A DNA stretch of 64,000 nucleotides from Hyphomonadaceae bacterium (GTDB lineage Bacteria > Pseudomonadota > Alphaproteobacteria > Caulobacterales > Aquidulcibacteraceae), in the NCBI GenBank assembly GCA_016791445.1, contig JAEUMP010000015.1, positions 1 through 64,000 of the forward strand. The letters are read 5' to 3'. Position 1 is the first letter of the stretch; each line of letters begins with the position of its first letter. The position numbers and the translations under genes are program-made. This document shows positions 10,830-21,330 of this stretch, in pieces. The notes under the pieces were generated by a model that did no database searches, was not told where the DNA came from, and saw only the letters and a program-made list of their open reading frames with translations.

Positions 10830-12143
10830 TCAGCCGGCGTTGCGCTGGCGCAGACGCTCCGCGACGGTGCCCTGACGCAGCAGCTCGATGGCGCGCTTCA
10901 TCTGGTAGTCGCCGGCCTTGTCCCAGTTTTCCGGCGGCTGGTCTTCCGGGATGTGCGGGCCGCGACGGCGGACGCCGTCCTGGTTGGAGAGCGCGCGGGG
11001 CAGATCCGCTTCCGACAGACCGAGGCGGCGCAGGCGGGCGGGATCGACGCGGACCTGCGCGACTTCGATGTCGGGCTCGATGCCGGCGCCCTGAATGGAG
11101 CGGCCCGACGGCGTGTAGTAGCGGGCGGTGGTCAGGCGCAGCGCGCCGTCGCGACCGCCCTTCAGCGGGATGACGGTCTGCACCGAGCCCTTGCCGAAGG
11201 ACGTCACGCCGAGAACGATGCCGCGCCCGCGATCCTGCAGTGCGCCGGCGACGATTTCCGACGCCGAGGCGGAGCCGCCATTGATCAGCGCCACGACCGG
11301 AATGCCTTCCAGCATGTCGCCGCGGCGCGCGTTGTAACGCTGGATGTCATTGGCCTTGCGGCCGCGCGTGGAGGTGATCTCACCGCCATCGAGAAACGCG
11401 TCGGAGACGCGGTTGGCCTGGTCGAGCAGGCCGCCCGGATTGTTGCGCAGATCGACGACGACGCCCTTGAGGCCCGCGCCGCCCTGACGGCGCACGTCGC
11501 GGATCGCCTCTTCGAGCGCGGCGCCCGTGCGTTCGTTGAAGGTGGAGATGCGGATGATGCCGATGTCGCCGTCCATCCGCGCGGTGACGGCGCGCACGGA
11601 GATGATTTCGCGCGTCAGCGACACGTCGAACGGCTCGCTGTTCTGGCGGGCGATGGTGATCGTGATGGGCGTGCCGACCGCGCCGCGCATCTTCTTCACC
11701 GCGTCGTTCAGCGTCAGGCCGACGATCGCTTCGTCGTTGATATGGGTGATGTAGTCGCCCGCCTGGATGCCGGCCTTGCTGGCGGGCGTATCGTCGATCG
11801 GGGAAACGACGCGGACGATGCCGTCCTCGGTGGTGACTTCAATGCCTAGCCCGCCGTATTCGCCGCGCGTTTGCACGGACATGTCGCGGAACTCTTCCGG
11901 GCTCATATAGCTGGAGTGCGGATCGAGCGAGGTGAGCATGCCGTTGAGGGCCGCTTCGATCGCCTTCGGATTGTCGACCTCGGTCACGTATTCCGACTGC
12001 ACGCGGGCGAGCACGTCGGCGAAGAGTTCAAGCTGGCGATAGGTGTCGGCGCGCGCGGGGGAACCATCCGAGTCGGACCATGCGAGGGCGCCCACGCCCA
12101 CCGCCAAACCGATCACCGGGACCGCGATCCACGCCATCCGCAT
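10830..12143 (-). CDS. ctpA: S41 family C-terminal processing peptidase
   Basis: This 437-residue protein is a periplasmic serine protease of the CtpA/Prc type. A signal anchor (AWIAVPVIGLAVGVGALAW) starts at residue 4. The PDZ domain (GGLGIEV to KMRGAVGT) and the S41 core follow, with the catalytic serine in the GGSASASE loop and the lysine in SFGKGSVQ. The start is the ATG at 12143, preceded by GAAGGAG; the open frame extends 47 codons upstream but overlaps the envC gene and lacks a ribosome-binding site. The family commonly trims cell-wall enzymes and pairs with the adjacent EnvC-like activator. Confidence 0.95.
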   Translation of the reverse strand: MRMAWIAVPVIGLAVGVGALAWSDSDGSPARADTYRQLELFADVLARVQSEYVTEVDNPKAIEAALNGMLTSLDPHSSYMSPEEFRDMSVQTRGEYGGLGIEVTTEDGIVRVVSPIDDTPASKAGIQAGDYITHINDEAIVGLTLNDAVKKMRGAVGTPITITIARQNSEPFDVSLTREIISVRAVTARMDGDIGIIRISTFNERTGAALEEAIRDVRRQGGAGLKGVVVDLRNNPGGLLDQANRVSDAFLDGGEITSTRGRKANDIQRYNARRGDMLEGIPVVALINGGSASASEIVAGALQDRGRGIVLGVTSFGKGSVQTVIPLKGGRDGALRLTTARYYTPSGRSIQGAGIEPDIEVAQVRVDPARLRRLGLSEADLPRALSNQDGVRRRGPHIPEDQPPENWDKAGDYQMKRAIELLRQGTVAERLRQRNAG

Positions 12144-12262
12144 CGTTGCCGCTCCTTCGTCGCCCCGGATCCGTTCGCCGGGGCCCGCCTTCCGGCGTGG
12201 GCCTCTAACCTGGTTCCATCCGCCCGGACCGGAGTTTGCGCCGATTCGGTCGTTAACTTTCA

Positions 12263-13393
12263 CTACCTGCCTGCAGCGAGCCACCGTCCCGGATCGACCG
12301 GGTTCCCGCCGCGCCTGACTTCCACATACAACTCCGGCGCCGGTGTGGCGTCGCGGCTCATTTCTGCAATCGGCTGGCCGGCAAGTACACGCTGTCCAGC
12401 AGTGGCGAGAAGGGATGAAGAACCCGTCAGCACCACAGCGTAATCATTGTCCAGTTCAAGGATCAAGACATTGCCGTAGCCGCGGAACGGTCCGGCATAG
12501 GCGATGGCGCCGGCGGCGGGCGCCAGGACCTGTGCGCCGGGGCGGGTCCGGATCGTCATGCCGGACGCCGTGCCGCCCGGAATCGGCTGTCCATAGCGGC
12601 GCACGACTTCGCCCGCGGCGGGCGTTAGGCGGGCCAGCGACGCGCTGGAAACGGCCGCGCCCCTGGTCGCCGGGCGCTGCACGGCGGCGGCCTTGGTGTT
12701 GGACTTGTTGCGGCTGGCGACCGCGCGGTTGACGAGTTCGCGGAGGTTCTGCGCCTCCCGGGCGAGCGCCCGGGCGCGGGCGCCGGCGGCGTCGGCCAGA
12801 GAACTGAGCGTCGCGCGGCGCGCGCGCTGCTCCACAAGGATGCCTTCGATGCCGGCGCGTTCGCTGTCGAGCCGGGCTTGCGCGATCGCGAGCGCTGCGC
12901 GCCGTTCGGCGATTTCCTGCCGGGTCTGGCGCGCTTCTTCGGCCGCCACACGGGAATCGCGCGACAGCGCCGCCGCATCGCGTCCGGCGGACGCTGCAAT
13001 GGCGACCGCCACCGGCGCCTCGCGGGACGGGCTGTGCTCGGCGCGCGCCAGCGCGACAAGGGCGTGCTCAAGCGCGTCGGAGGCCTTGTTGGCGCCCTCC
13101 GCGAGCGCGCGTTCACGCTCCATGAGACGTTTGATGTCGGCCTCGGCGGCGGCGATGGCGGCTTCGGTTTCCGCGCGCGACTTCGCTGCGGCGACGAGCC
13201 TGCGGTCGAGTTCCTCGATGGCGGCCTGCACGCGACGGCCGTCCGTCGCGGCGCGCTTCTGTTCGGTTTCCGCCTGCGCGCGTCGGCGCTCCACGTCGCG
13301 CAGCTTCGTGGGCTGCGTGGCGTCGGCTCCGGTCACGAGGAAAAGAACAGCCGCGATCGCGCCCGCGATCGTGGCCGTCGCCCCTTGGCGCAT
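12263..13393 (-). CDS. EnvC-like murein hydrolase activator, LytM domain without zinc ligands
   Basis: This 376-residue periplasmic protein has a signal peptide (IAGAIAAVLFLVTGADA), then a long coiled coil (residues about 30-230, repeated A/E/R heptads) and a C-terminal LytM/M23 domain from GQPIPGGTASGMTIRTRPG. All the usual zinc ligands are missing: the expected HxxxD becomes RTRPGAQ, and the expected HxH becomes ELYVEV. This is how EnvC-type activators look: they bind and switch on amidases without cutting peptidoglycan. It lies 119 bp upstream of ctpA on the same strand. Confidence 0.9.
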   Translation of the reverse strand: MRQGATATIAGAIAAVLFLVTGADATQPTKLRDVERRRAQAETEQKRAATDGRRVQAAIEELDRRLVAAAKSRAETEAAIAAAEADIKRLMERERALAEGANKASDALEHALVALARAEHSPSREAPVAVAIAASAGRDAAALSRDSRVAAEEARQTRQEIAERRAALAIAQARLDSERAGIEGILVEQRARRATLSSLADAAGARARALAREAQNLRELVNRAVASRNKSNTKAAAVQRPATRGAAVSSASLARLTPAAGEVVRRYGQPIPGGTASGMTIRTRPGAQVLAPAAGAIAYAGPFRGYGNVLILELDNDYAVVLTGSSSLLATAGQRVLAGQPIAEMSRDATPAPELYVEVRRGGNPVDPGRWLAAGR

Positions 13394-13423
13394 CGGTCCA
13401 TACCCTGGCCGAAACTGACTTCT

Positions 13424-13894
13424 TCAGTCCCGGTGGTAGGGAGTAGAACCCAAAATGGATACAGCCCGGTAAACCTGTTCGGCGAGCATGGCGCGCACGA
13501 GTTTGTGCGGCCAGGTCTGGCGGCCGAAGGCGATCTTAACGTCTGCTTGATCTTTCAGGCCCTGCGCGGAACCGTCGGCGCCGCCGATCCAGAACGTGAC
13601 ACAGCTGACGCCGTCATCGCGCCATTTCGCGAGCGCCTCGGCGATCTGGCGCGACGTCCAGTGTTCGCCGCGCTCGTCGAGCAGGATGGTCTTGGATTTT
13701 TCGGGCGTCGCCGCGAGAAGTGCCGAGGCTTCGCGGCGCATGTCGCCCGGCGGCTTGCCTTCCACTTCGACGTGCTCGATCGGCGTCAGCGCGAGTTGTT
13801 TGCCCGCCGCATTCGCGCGCGCGACGTAGTCGCGCACGAGTTCGATCTCGGGCCCGGTGCGCAGCTTGCCGACGGCGGCGATCACGATGCGCAT
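13424..13894 (-). CDS. rlmH: 23S rRNA pseudouridine-1915 N3-methyltransferase
   Basis: This 156-residue SPOUT-family methyltransferase modifies pseudouridine 1915 in helix 69 of 23S rRNA. Visible motifs are the LLDERGE loop, FWIGGADG (SAM-binding knot) and the C-terminal WPHKLVRAMLAEQVYRA helix. Its ATG shares one base with the rsfS stop (TAATG at 13894), indicating translational coupling. The longer open frame upstream overlaps rsfS and is not used. Confidence 0.96.
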   Translation of the reverse strand: MRIVIAAVGKLRTGPEIELVRDYVARANAAGKQLALTPIEHVEVEGKPPGDMRREASALLAATPEKSKTILLDERGEHWTSRQIAEALAKWRDDGVSCVTFWIGGADGSAQGLKDQADVKIAFGRQTWPHKLVRAMLAEQVYRAVSILGSTPYHRD

Positions 13895-14256
13895 TACGCG
13901 CGCGCGGCGTTCGCGTCCGGCAGCCAGATCTTTTCGATGTTGTAGAAGCCGCGCACTTCCGGGCGGAAGATGTGGACGATCACGTCGCCGGCGTCGACGA
14001 GCACCCAGTCGCACTGGGGCAGGCCCTCGATGCGCACGTCCTTGGCGCCCGCTTCTTTCAGCTTGCGCGTGATGTGATCGGCCAGCGCGCCGACATGGCG
14101 CTGCGAACGGCCGCTGGCGATGATCAGCGTGTCCGCGACGGACGATTTTCCACGAATGTCGATGGAGAGGATGTCCTCGGCCTTGTCGTCTTCCAGCGAG
14201 GCGATGACGAGCTTCGTCGCCTCATCGGCGTCGAGAGCGTCGGCGCCGGAATGCAC
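13894..14256 (-). CDS. rsfS: Ribosome silencing factor
   Basis: This 120-residue RsfS/Iojap protein binds ribosomal protein L14 and blocks subunit joining during starvation. The family core is clear: DDKAEDILSIDIRGKSSVAD, then IIASGRSQRHVGALADHI, then CDWVLVDAGDVIVHIF and FYNIEKIW. The start is a GTG at 14256 with no clear ribosome-binding site, so the exact N-terminus is less certain than the identity. It is followed with a 1-nt overlap by rlmH and preceded by nadD 164 bp upstream, the usual alphaproteobacterial order. Confidence 0.94.
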   Translation of the reverse strand: MHSGADALDADEATKLVIASLEDDKAEDILSIDIRGKSSVADTLIIASGRSQRHVGALADHITRKLKEAGAKDVRIEGLPQCDWVLVDAGDVIVHIFRPEVRGFYNIEKIWLPDANAARA

Positions 14257-14420
14257 CAGAGAGGGGCCGGTTTGCAGCGCGCCTGCGGAAGATCGCGGGC
14301 CCGGTGTGCGCTCTTGGGTCGGTGACAGCTTGTGGTCCCTTTGCTGACCGTGAATGCGAGGACCCTAACACAGACGCCCCGGAGTCAGAAGAGGCGATGA
14401 CGGTGGGTCGCTTCCGGCGG

Positions 14421-14993
14421 CTATTTCCGGGCGTTCCGGATGACGGTGGAGGATGCCGGATCGAGACGCGCGGCGATGTAGGCCCATGCGGGCGCCGGGG
14501 TTCCCGGCAGCGCCCGGTCTGCCGGGCGTCGTGCGGCGGCGAACTGCCGGAAGGCCGGGCCCGTCCGGGCCGATCCGCCCCGCGCGATCACCACGATGGG
14601 CAGCGCGCGGAAGATCTCGCGCCAGCGCTTCCAGCGGTGAAAGCCGCCGATGTTGTCGCCGCCCATGATCCAGACGAATTGCACGCCCGGATAAATCCGC
14701 CGCAGCGCCGACACCGTGTCGATGCTGAAGGCGACGCCGAGGCGCGTCTCGATGTCGGTCACCTTCATCCGCGCGCCGCGCAGCATGGTTTGCACCGTCG
14801 CCATCCGCTCCTTCAGCGGCGCTGATTTCGGCTTCAACGGATTTTGCGGCGTCGCCAACCACCACACCTGATCGAGGCCGAGGCGGTTCATCGCCGTCTT
14901 CGCCGTGTGCATATGGCCGGAGTGTGCGGGATCGAAACTGCCGCCGAAGAGGCCGATGCGCATGCCGGCGTAAGCTTGCGGATCGCGCCTCAC
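14421..14993 (-). CDS. nadD: Nicotinate-nucleotide adenylyltransferase
   Basis: This 190-residue enzyme converts nicotinate mononucleotide and ATP to deamido-NAD in NAD synthesis. The nucleotidyltransferase signature [16 protein letters not shown] is near the start and the [19 protein letters not shown] segment near the middle. The GTG at 14993 overlaps the proA stop by 4 bp (GTGA). An ATG ten codons inside, at 14963, gives [10 protein letters not shown] and is an equally plausible start. It is coupled to proBA upstream. Confidence 0.93.
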   Translation of the reverse strand: MRRDPQAYAGMRIGLFGGSFDPAHSGHMHTAKTAMNRLGLDQVWWLATPQNPLKPKSAPLKERMATVQTMLRGARMKVTDIETRLGVAFSIDTVSALRRIYPGVQFVWIMGGDNIGGFHRWKRWREIFRALPIVVIARGGSARTGPAFRQFAAARRPADRALPGTPAPAWAYIAARLDPASSTVIRNARK

Positions 14994-16246
14994 GGGCGGA
15001 TCTGCCCCGTCCCGCGCACGACGTACTTGAACGTGGTGAGCTGTTCCGCGCCGACGGGGCCGCGCGCGTGCAGGCGTCCCGTGGCGATGCCGATTTCGCC
15101 GCCGAAGCCGAACTCGCCGCCGTCCGCGAACTGCGTGGACGCGTTGACCATGACGATGGCGCTGTCGACGCGTTTCAGGAACGACTCTGCGGCGGCCGCA
15201 TCTTCGGTGACGATCGCTTCGGTGTGGCTGGTGCCGTAGCGCGCGATGTGCGCGATGGCTTCGTCGAGGCCCTCGACGACGCGCACGGCGAGAATCGAGT
15301 CGAGATATTCCGCGCGCCAGTCTTCCTCGCTCGCTGCGTCCATCGGCGTTATCGCGCGCGCTGCGTCGTCACCGCGCAACGCACATCCCGCCACACGCAG
15401 CGCATCGGCGATCTGCGGCAGAAGTGACGGCGCGACTGCGCGGTCGATCAGCAGCGTCTCTGTCGCGCCGCACACCGATACGCGCCGCATCTTCGCGTTC
15501 ACGATGATGGACGCGGCTTTCGCAGCATCGGCGTCCTTGTGGACATAGGTGTGGCAGACGCCCTCCAGATGCGCGAACACCGGCACGCGCGCCTCCGCCT
15601 GAACCCGCGCCACAAGCGATTTCCCGCCGCGCGACACGATGACGTCGATGGCGCCGTCGAGGCCCTGCAGCATCATGCCCACCGCGGCGCGATCCGTCGT
15701 CGGCACGATCTGGATCGCATCTTCCGGCAGGCCTGCGTCGCGGAGACCCGCACGCAGCGCGATGCCGATATTCGCCACGGTCATCTGCGAGTCCGAACCG
15801 CCGCGCAGGATCGTCGCATTGCCGGCGCGCAGCGCCAGCGCGCCAGCGTCGGCGGCCACGTTCGGGCGGCTTTCGAAAATCACGCCGATCACGCCGATGG
15901 GCGTCCGCACGCGCGCGATGTCGAGCCCGTTCGGCCGCATCCAGCGCGCGGTTTCCGCGTCGACGGGATCCGGGATGTCGGCGATGGCGTCGAGCCCTGT
16001 GGCGATCGCTTCGACGCGCTCGGGCGTCAGCGCCAGCCGGTCGATGAAAGAGGGCGCAAGGCCCGCGTCCTTCGCGGCGGCGACGTCTTCGGCATTGGCG
16101 TCGAGAATGTAGAGCGCGCTGGTGCGGATATGCTCCGCCATCGCCTTGAGCGCGGCGGTGCGCGTCGCAGCGTCGGCATTGCGGATTGCGGCGGCGGCGG
16201 CGCGGGCGCGCACGCCCATGTCGCGCATGTCGTTTTCGAGGCTCAT
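14990..16246 (-). CDS. proA: Glutamate-5-semialdehyde dehydrogenase (gamma-glutamyl phosphate reductase)
   Basis: This 418-residue enzyme carries out the second step of proline synthesis, NADPH-dependent reduction of gamma-glutamyl phosphate. It is full length, with the aldehyde-dehydrogenase fold motifs [27 protein letters not shown] and the active-site cysteine region [14 protein letters not shown]. Its ATG overlaps the proB stop (ATGA, 16243-16246), so the two enzymes are translationally coupled, which suits the labile intermediate passed between them. Confidence 0.97.
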   Translation of the reverse strand: MSLENDMRDMGVRARAAAAAIRNADAATRTAALKAMAEHIRTSALYILDANAEDVAAAKDAGLAPSFIDRLALTPERVEAIATGLDAIADIPDPVDAETARWMRPNGLDIARVRTPIGVIGVIFESRPNVAADAGALALRAGNATILRGGSDSQMTVANIGIALRAGLRDAGLPEDAIQIVPTTDRAAVGMMLQGLDGAIDVIVSRGGKSLVARVQAEARVPVFAHLEGVCHTYVHKDADAAKAASIIVNAKMRRVSVCGATETLLIDRAVAPSLLPQIADALRVAGCALRGDDAARAITPMDAASEEDWRAEYLDSILAVRVVEGLDEAIAHIARYGTSHTEAIVTEDAAAAESFLKRVDSAIVMVNASTQFADGGEFGFGGEIGIATGRLHARGPVGAEQLTTFKYVVRGTGQIRP

Positions 16247-17360
16247 GCACGCACCCGTTGGGCGAGATCGTCGGCGTGGATCAGTACGGCGCCGTCGTCA
16301 TAGCCGAGCACGGCTTCGATCTCGCTGCTTTTCTTGCCCATGATCCGCCTTGCATCGCTCGCATCGTAGCGCGCCAGACCGCGCGCGATTTCGCGCCGCT
16401 GTGCGTCGAGCACGCGGATTGCATCGCCCTTGTCGAACGCGCCGCTCACGTCGATGACTCCTGCGGGCAGGAGGCTTTTCCCGGCGCCGATGGCGCGCGC
16501 TGCGCCGTCGTCGATGACGACCGCGCCTTCCGCATGCAGGCCGCCCGCGATCCAGGCTTTGTACGCAGCGCGGCGATCGGTGGAGGCGAGGAACCACGTC
16601 GCACGCGCGCCGGATTGAAGGCGCGCAAAGCAGTCGGGCGTCGCGCCGTCCGTCACCGCCACGGCGCAGCCGGCGCCGGTCGCGATGCGCGCCGCTTCGA
16701 TCTTCGTCACCATGCCGCCCGTGCCGACGGCGGCGGTCGCATTCGATCCGCCGGCCATCGCTTCGATCTCGGCGGTGATCTTCGCCACTTCGGGAATGTG
16801 GTGCGCCTCCGGATTGCGGCGCGGGTCGGCGTCGTAGAGACCGTCCACGTCGGAGAGCAGGATCAGCGCATCCGCTGAAATCATCTGCGCCACGCGCGCG
16901 GCGAGTCGATCATTGTCGCCGTAACGGATTTCCTGCGTCGCCACCGTGTCGTTCTCGTTGATGACGGGCACGGCCTTGTGTTCGAGCAACGTCTCCAGCG
17001 TCGCGCGCGCATTGAGCCAGCGACGGCGACGCTCGGTGTCTTCCGGCGTGAGCAGCGCCTGCGCGACGACGACGCCATGCGGCGCGAACGCTTCTTCCCA
17101 CGCGCGCATCAAGCGCGCCTGACCTGCAGCGGCGGCGGCCTGCTTTTCCTCCAGCCGCAACTTGCCGCTCATGCCTAGTGAACGGCGTCCCAACGCCACC
17201 GCGCCGCTCGACACAATGACGACCTCGCGCCCGCTTTCGCGGAACGCCGCCACATCCGCCGCCAGCGCCGTCAGCCAGTCCCGCGCCGCGTGACCATCGG
17301 AGCCGACGAGCAACGACGACCCGACCTTCAGCACGACGCGGCGGGCGGTGGAGAGCGGAT

Positions 17361-17364
<4 letters not shown>
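16243..17364 (-). CDS. proB: Glutamate 5-kinase with C-terminal PUA domain
   Basis: This 373-residue kinase phosphorylates glutamate as the first step of proline synthesis. The amino-acid kinase fold is clear: [63 protein letters not shown]. The last 90 or so residues form a PUA domain. It lies between obgE with its small neighbour and proA, overlapping by 4 bp at each end. Confidence 0.97.
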
Positions 17365-18913
<1,549 letters not shown>

Positions 18914-18923
18914 TCATAGCAGG

Positions 18924-19436
18924 TTACGCGGCGAGCCGCATGAGGCGTGCAGGCGCGCTTGCGCCGCGTGCGAGCGAAAAGCGCGGCGTGATTTCGCCTG
19001 TATAGACGAAGCCCGCCTTCTCCAGCGCCCGTCCGGAGGCCGGGTTGTCGGCGAAGTGGTCTGCGACCACCGCGCCGAGTTCGCGTGCGAAGGGCATGAT
19101 CCCGCGCAGCGCCTCGGTGGCGTAGCCTTGCCCCCACCACGGTCTGCCCAGCCAGTACCCGATCTCCGCCGCGTCGCCGTGCCGGTCAGCCCCGATCAGG
19201 CCGATGAGGCCTTCGCCGGGGAGATCGATGGCGAAGGATGCGCCTTCGCCGCGACGCGCCGTCGCCTGGCGGATGAGCACCCAGCCTTCCGCGCCCACAA
19301 CGGTCTGTTGCAGCGGGAAGGAGCCCAGCATCCGCGCGACGCCCGGATCTGCCGTGAAGCGCGCAATGCGCGGCGCGTCGGCGAGTTCGGGCGCGCGCAG
19401 GACGAGCCGTTCGGTGCGGATGGACTCAGGAGTCAT
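18924..19436 (-). CDS. GNAT N-acetyltransferase (RimJ/RimL-like), second of a pair
   Basis: This 170-residue protein begins TERLVLRAPELADAPRI and carries the IGYWLGRPWWGQGYATEAL acetyl-CoA motif of RimJ-type acetyltransferases, with a LEKAGFVYTGE end. It resembles the upstream gene closely in layout (IGYWLGKPYWGQGYATEAG there), so the two are probably tandem duplicates. Its ATG lies 11 bp inside the end of the upstream gene. The substrate is unknown; ribosomal-protein or small-molecule acetylation are both possible. Confidence 0.88.
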   Translation of the reverse strand: MTPESIRTERLVLRAPELADAPRIARFTADPGVARMLGSFPLQQTVVGAEGWVLIRQATARRGEGASFAIDLPGEGLIGLIGADRHGDAAEIGYWLGRPWWGQGYATEALRGIMPFARELGAVVADHFADNPASGRALEKAGFVYTGEITPRFSLARGASAPARLMRLAA

Positions 19437-19974
19437 TGGCCGCCTCCCTTTCTGGCGTGCGCTTCATCAGACGTGCGGGGACTTTCGCGCCGCGTGCGAG
19501 ACAGTGCATCGCGCGGACGTCGCCCGTGTAACGGAAGCCGAGTTTCTGCAGCACGGCGCCGCTCGGCGCGTTCTCCTCGAAATGCTGCGCCTGGAAGCGC
19601 TTCTCGCCGAGATCCTCGACGGCGTAGGCAAGCACGGTCGCGCCCGCTTCCGTGGCGTAGCCCTGGCCCCAATAGGGTTTGCCGAGCCAGTATCCGATCT
19701 CGAATGTCTCGTCGGCGTCGCGCCGTGTGAGCCCGATCGCGCCGATCACGCCGTCCTTGGCGCTTGTGACAGCGAAAGTGAACGACGCGCCCTCGGCGCG
19801 CGCTTTTGGCAGCGTCGCGAGCCACTGTTTCGCGTCGTCCTCGCGGTAGGGATGGGGAATGCGGGCGCACATGCGGGCCACGTCCCAGTCGCCGACGAGC
19901 CGGGTCACGGTCGCGGCGTCGGACGCCGTGAAGGGGCGGAGCGTGAGGCGGTTGGTTTCGATCGTGTCGCGCAT
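19426..19974 (-). CDS. GNAT N-acetyltransferase (RimJ/RimL-like), first of a pair
   Basis: This 182-residue protein begins TNRLTLRPFTASDAATV, has the EIGYWLGKPYWGQGYATEAG acetyl-CoA site and ends with a LQKLGFRYTGDVRAMH region. The ATG at 19974 is chosen over the long upstream open frame because it gives the standard N-terminus with a purine-rich GAAAGGGA upstream. It lies between the rpmA terminator and the second GNAT gene, which it overlaps by 11 bp. Confidence 0.88.
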   Translation of the reverse strand: MRDTIETNRLTLRPFTASDAATVTRLVGDWDVARMCARIPHPYREDDAKQWLATLPKARAEGASFTFAVTSAKDGVIGAIGLTRRDADETFEIGYWLGKPYWGQGYATEAGATVLAYAVEDLGEKRFQAQHFEENAPSGAVLQKLGFRYTGDVRAMHCLARGAKVPARLMKRTPEREAANDS

Positions 19975-20021
19975 GGGACGGTCCCTTTCGTCCACGCGGG
20001 GTTGGCGTTTCGCTCGCCCGG

Positions 20022-20057
20022 AAAAGCAAACGGGGGAGCCGGCGTTCCGGCTCCCCC
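20022..20057 (-). terminator. Strong terminator after rpmA
   Basis: GGGGGAGCCGG at 20032-20042 pairs with CCGGCTCCCCC at 20047-20057 around a 4-nt loop. On the reverse strand it is followed by GTTTGCTTTTC. It lies 63 bp beyond the rpmA stop and before the GNAT pair. Confidence 0.85.
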
Positions 20058-20119
20058 GCGTGGGACTTCTGAACCGGATCGCCTCTTGGGAGGTCGATCC
20101 GGACTGGTGTCGGATCGAC

Positions 20120-20386
20120 TTATTCGGCCGCAGCCATCGGGACGATGGATACGTAGCAACGGCCGGCGCGCTTGGTCTGGAAGGCCACCTGGCCGTCGAC
20201 GAGCGCAAACAGCGTGTGGTCCTTGCCAAGACCCACATTGCTGCCCGGATGGAATTTGGTGCCGCGCTGGCGCACGAGGATGTTGCCGGCGAGAACCGTC
20301 TGGCCGCCGAAACGCTTCACGCCGAGGCGCTGACCGGGGGAGTCGCGCCCGTTACGGGAGCTGCCGCCTGCTTTTTTGTGGGCCAT
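20120..20386 (-). CDS. rpmA: 50S ribosomal protein L27
   Basis: This 88-residue protein starts [20 protein letters not shown], the conserved L27 tail that reaches the peptidyl-transferase centre, followed by [20 protein letters not shown]. It is 61 bp downstream of rplU and closed by a strong terminator, forming a two-gene ribosomal operon. Confidence 0.97.
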   Translation of the reverse strand: MAHKKAGGSSRNGRDSPGQRLGVKRFGGQTVLAGNILVRQRGTKFHPGSNVGLGKDHTLFALVDGQVAFQTKRAGRCYVSIVPMAAAE

Positions 20387-20447
20387 GGGAAAATCTCCGA
20401 AGTCTGTTTGGTCGCCGTTGCGGCGCCCGGTTTGTGGTTGTGAAGGA

Positions 20448-20762
20448 TCAGGCGGCGGTAATGGCGGTCACGCGCACGACGGTTTCCTGCTGGCGGTGGC
20501 CGCGCTTGCGGCGGTAGGTGTTGCGGCGGCGCTTTTTGAACACCTTCACCTTCTCGCCCTTGCGCTGCTCGACGACCTCGCCGGCCACCGAAGCGCCCTT
20601 CACGAGCGGCGCGCCGACCGAAACCGTGGCGCCGTCGGCGACCATCAGCACGTCCCCGAAGGTCACGGTCTTGCCGGCCTCGGCTTCGAGCTTCTCGACG
20701 ACGATCACGTCGTCCTTGGCGACGCGGTATTGCTTGCCGCCCGTCTTGATCACCGCGAACAT
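20448..20762 (-). CDS. rplU: 50S ribosomal protein L21
   Basis: This 104-residue protein begins [18 protein letters not shown] and has the [21 protein letters not shown] signature of L21. It is the first gene of rplU-rpmA; the promoter must lie in the intergenic region 20763-21086. Confidence 0.97.
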   Translation of the reverse strand: MFAVIKTGGKQYRVAKDDVIVVEKLEAEAGKTVTFGDVLMVADGATVSVGAPLVKGASVAGEVVEQRKGEKVKVFKKRRRNTYRRKRGHRQQETVVRVTAITAA

Positions 20763-21086
20763 GGGTCTCTGGTCCCGTAAAACAAAAAATCATCGCCGGC
20801 CACGCGTGGCGCAGCCGGACAAGAGCGGGGCGTATACAGGGCCGCGCCCCGGCGCGTCAATCGCCGATGGGGCGAAAAGGCGGTCCTGCGGCGGCTTGTT
20901 TCGGGGACGGCTTCGGCGCGCCTCGACGGGTTCCGGGGGCCTGGCGCGACCCCGGCGCGACCCCGGCGCGCCTTCGTCCGCAGACGCGCCGCATCATTCG
21001 CGTATCCGTTGCACCGGCCCGGCCCTTGCACTATGTCCGCCGCTTCCCGAAGCGAAGGCGTCCCCCGACGCCCCGCCGCCGGGCGC
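20763..21086 (-). promoter_or_regulatory. Intergenic region with the rplU promoter (not resolved)
   Basis: This 324-bp gap separates rplU (reverse) from tRNA-Ser (forward). It must contain promoters for both. Open frames crossing it look like shadows of GC-rich sequence. An internal near-tandem repeat, GGCGCGACCCC then GGCGCGACCCCGG, occurs around 20941-20967. No clear -35/-10 pair could be assigned. Confidence 0.4.
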
Positions 21087-21176
21087 GGAGAGATGGCCGA
21101 GTGGCTGAAGGCGTCAGTCTCGAAAACTGAAATAGGGGCAACTCTATCGAGGGTTCGAATCCCTCTCTCTCCGCCA
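21087..21176 (+). tRNA. tRNA-Ser (anticodon CGA)
   Basis: A 90-nt class II tRNA with long variable arm. The acceptor stem GGAGAGA (21087-21093) pairs with TCTCTCC, followed by G and an encoded CCA. The anticodon stem TCAGT/ACTGA holds the loop CTCGAAA, so the anticodon is CGA (decodes UCG). The T arm contains GGTTCGAAT. Its 3' end is duplicated at 56493-56511, showing it is the integration target of the downstream element. Confidence 0.97.
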
Positions 21177-21177
21177 G
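21159..21177 (+). repeat. attL: left integration repeat within tRNA-Ser
   Basis: The 19-bp sequence ATCCCTCTCTCTCCGCCAG covers the tRNA 3' end plus one base. It is repeated exactly at 56493-56511, which makes it the integrase crossover region. Confidence 0.9.
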
Positions 21178-21330
21178 TGCGTTCCGAGCTGATCCGAGCT
21201 GAGACGCCACACCCCTTGATACTCAAGCGTTTTCTGGCTCTTCTCGGCGGGCTCGATACCGGTCCGTCTCATCGGGAGCGGGGTATCTTTCGGGCGGATA
21301 CCCCACCCCGGTTTCTGAAGTACCCCACCC

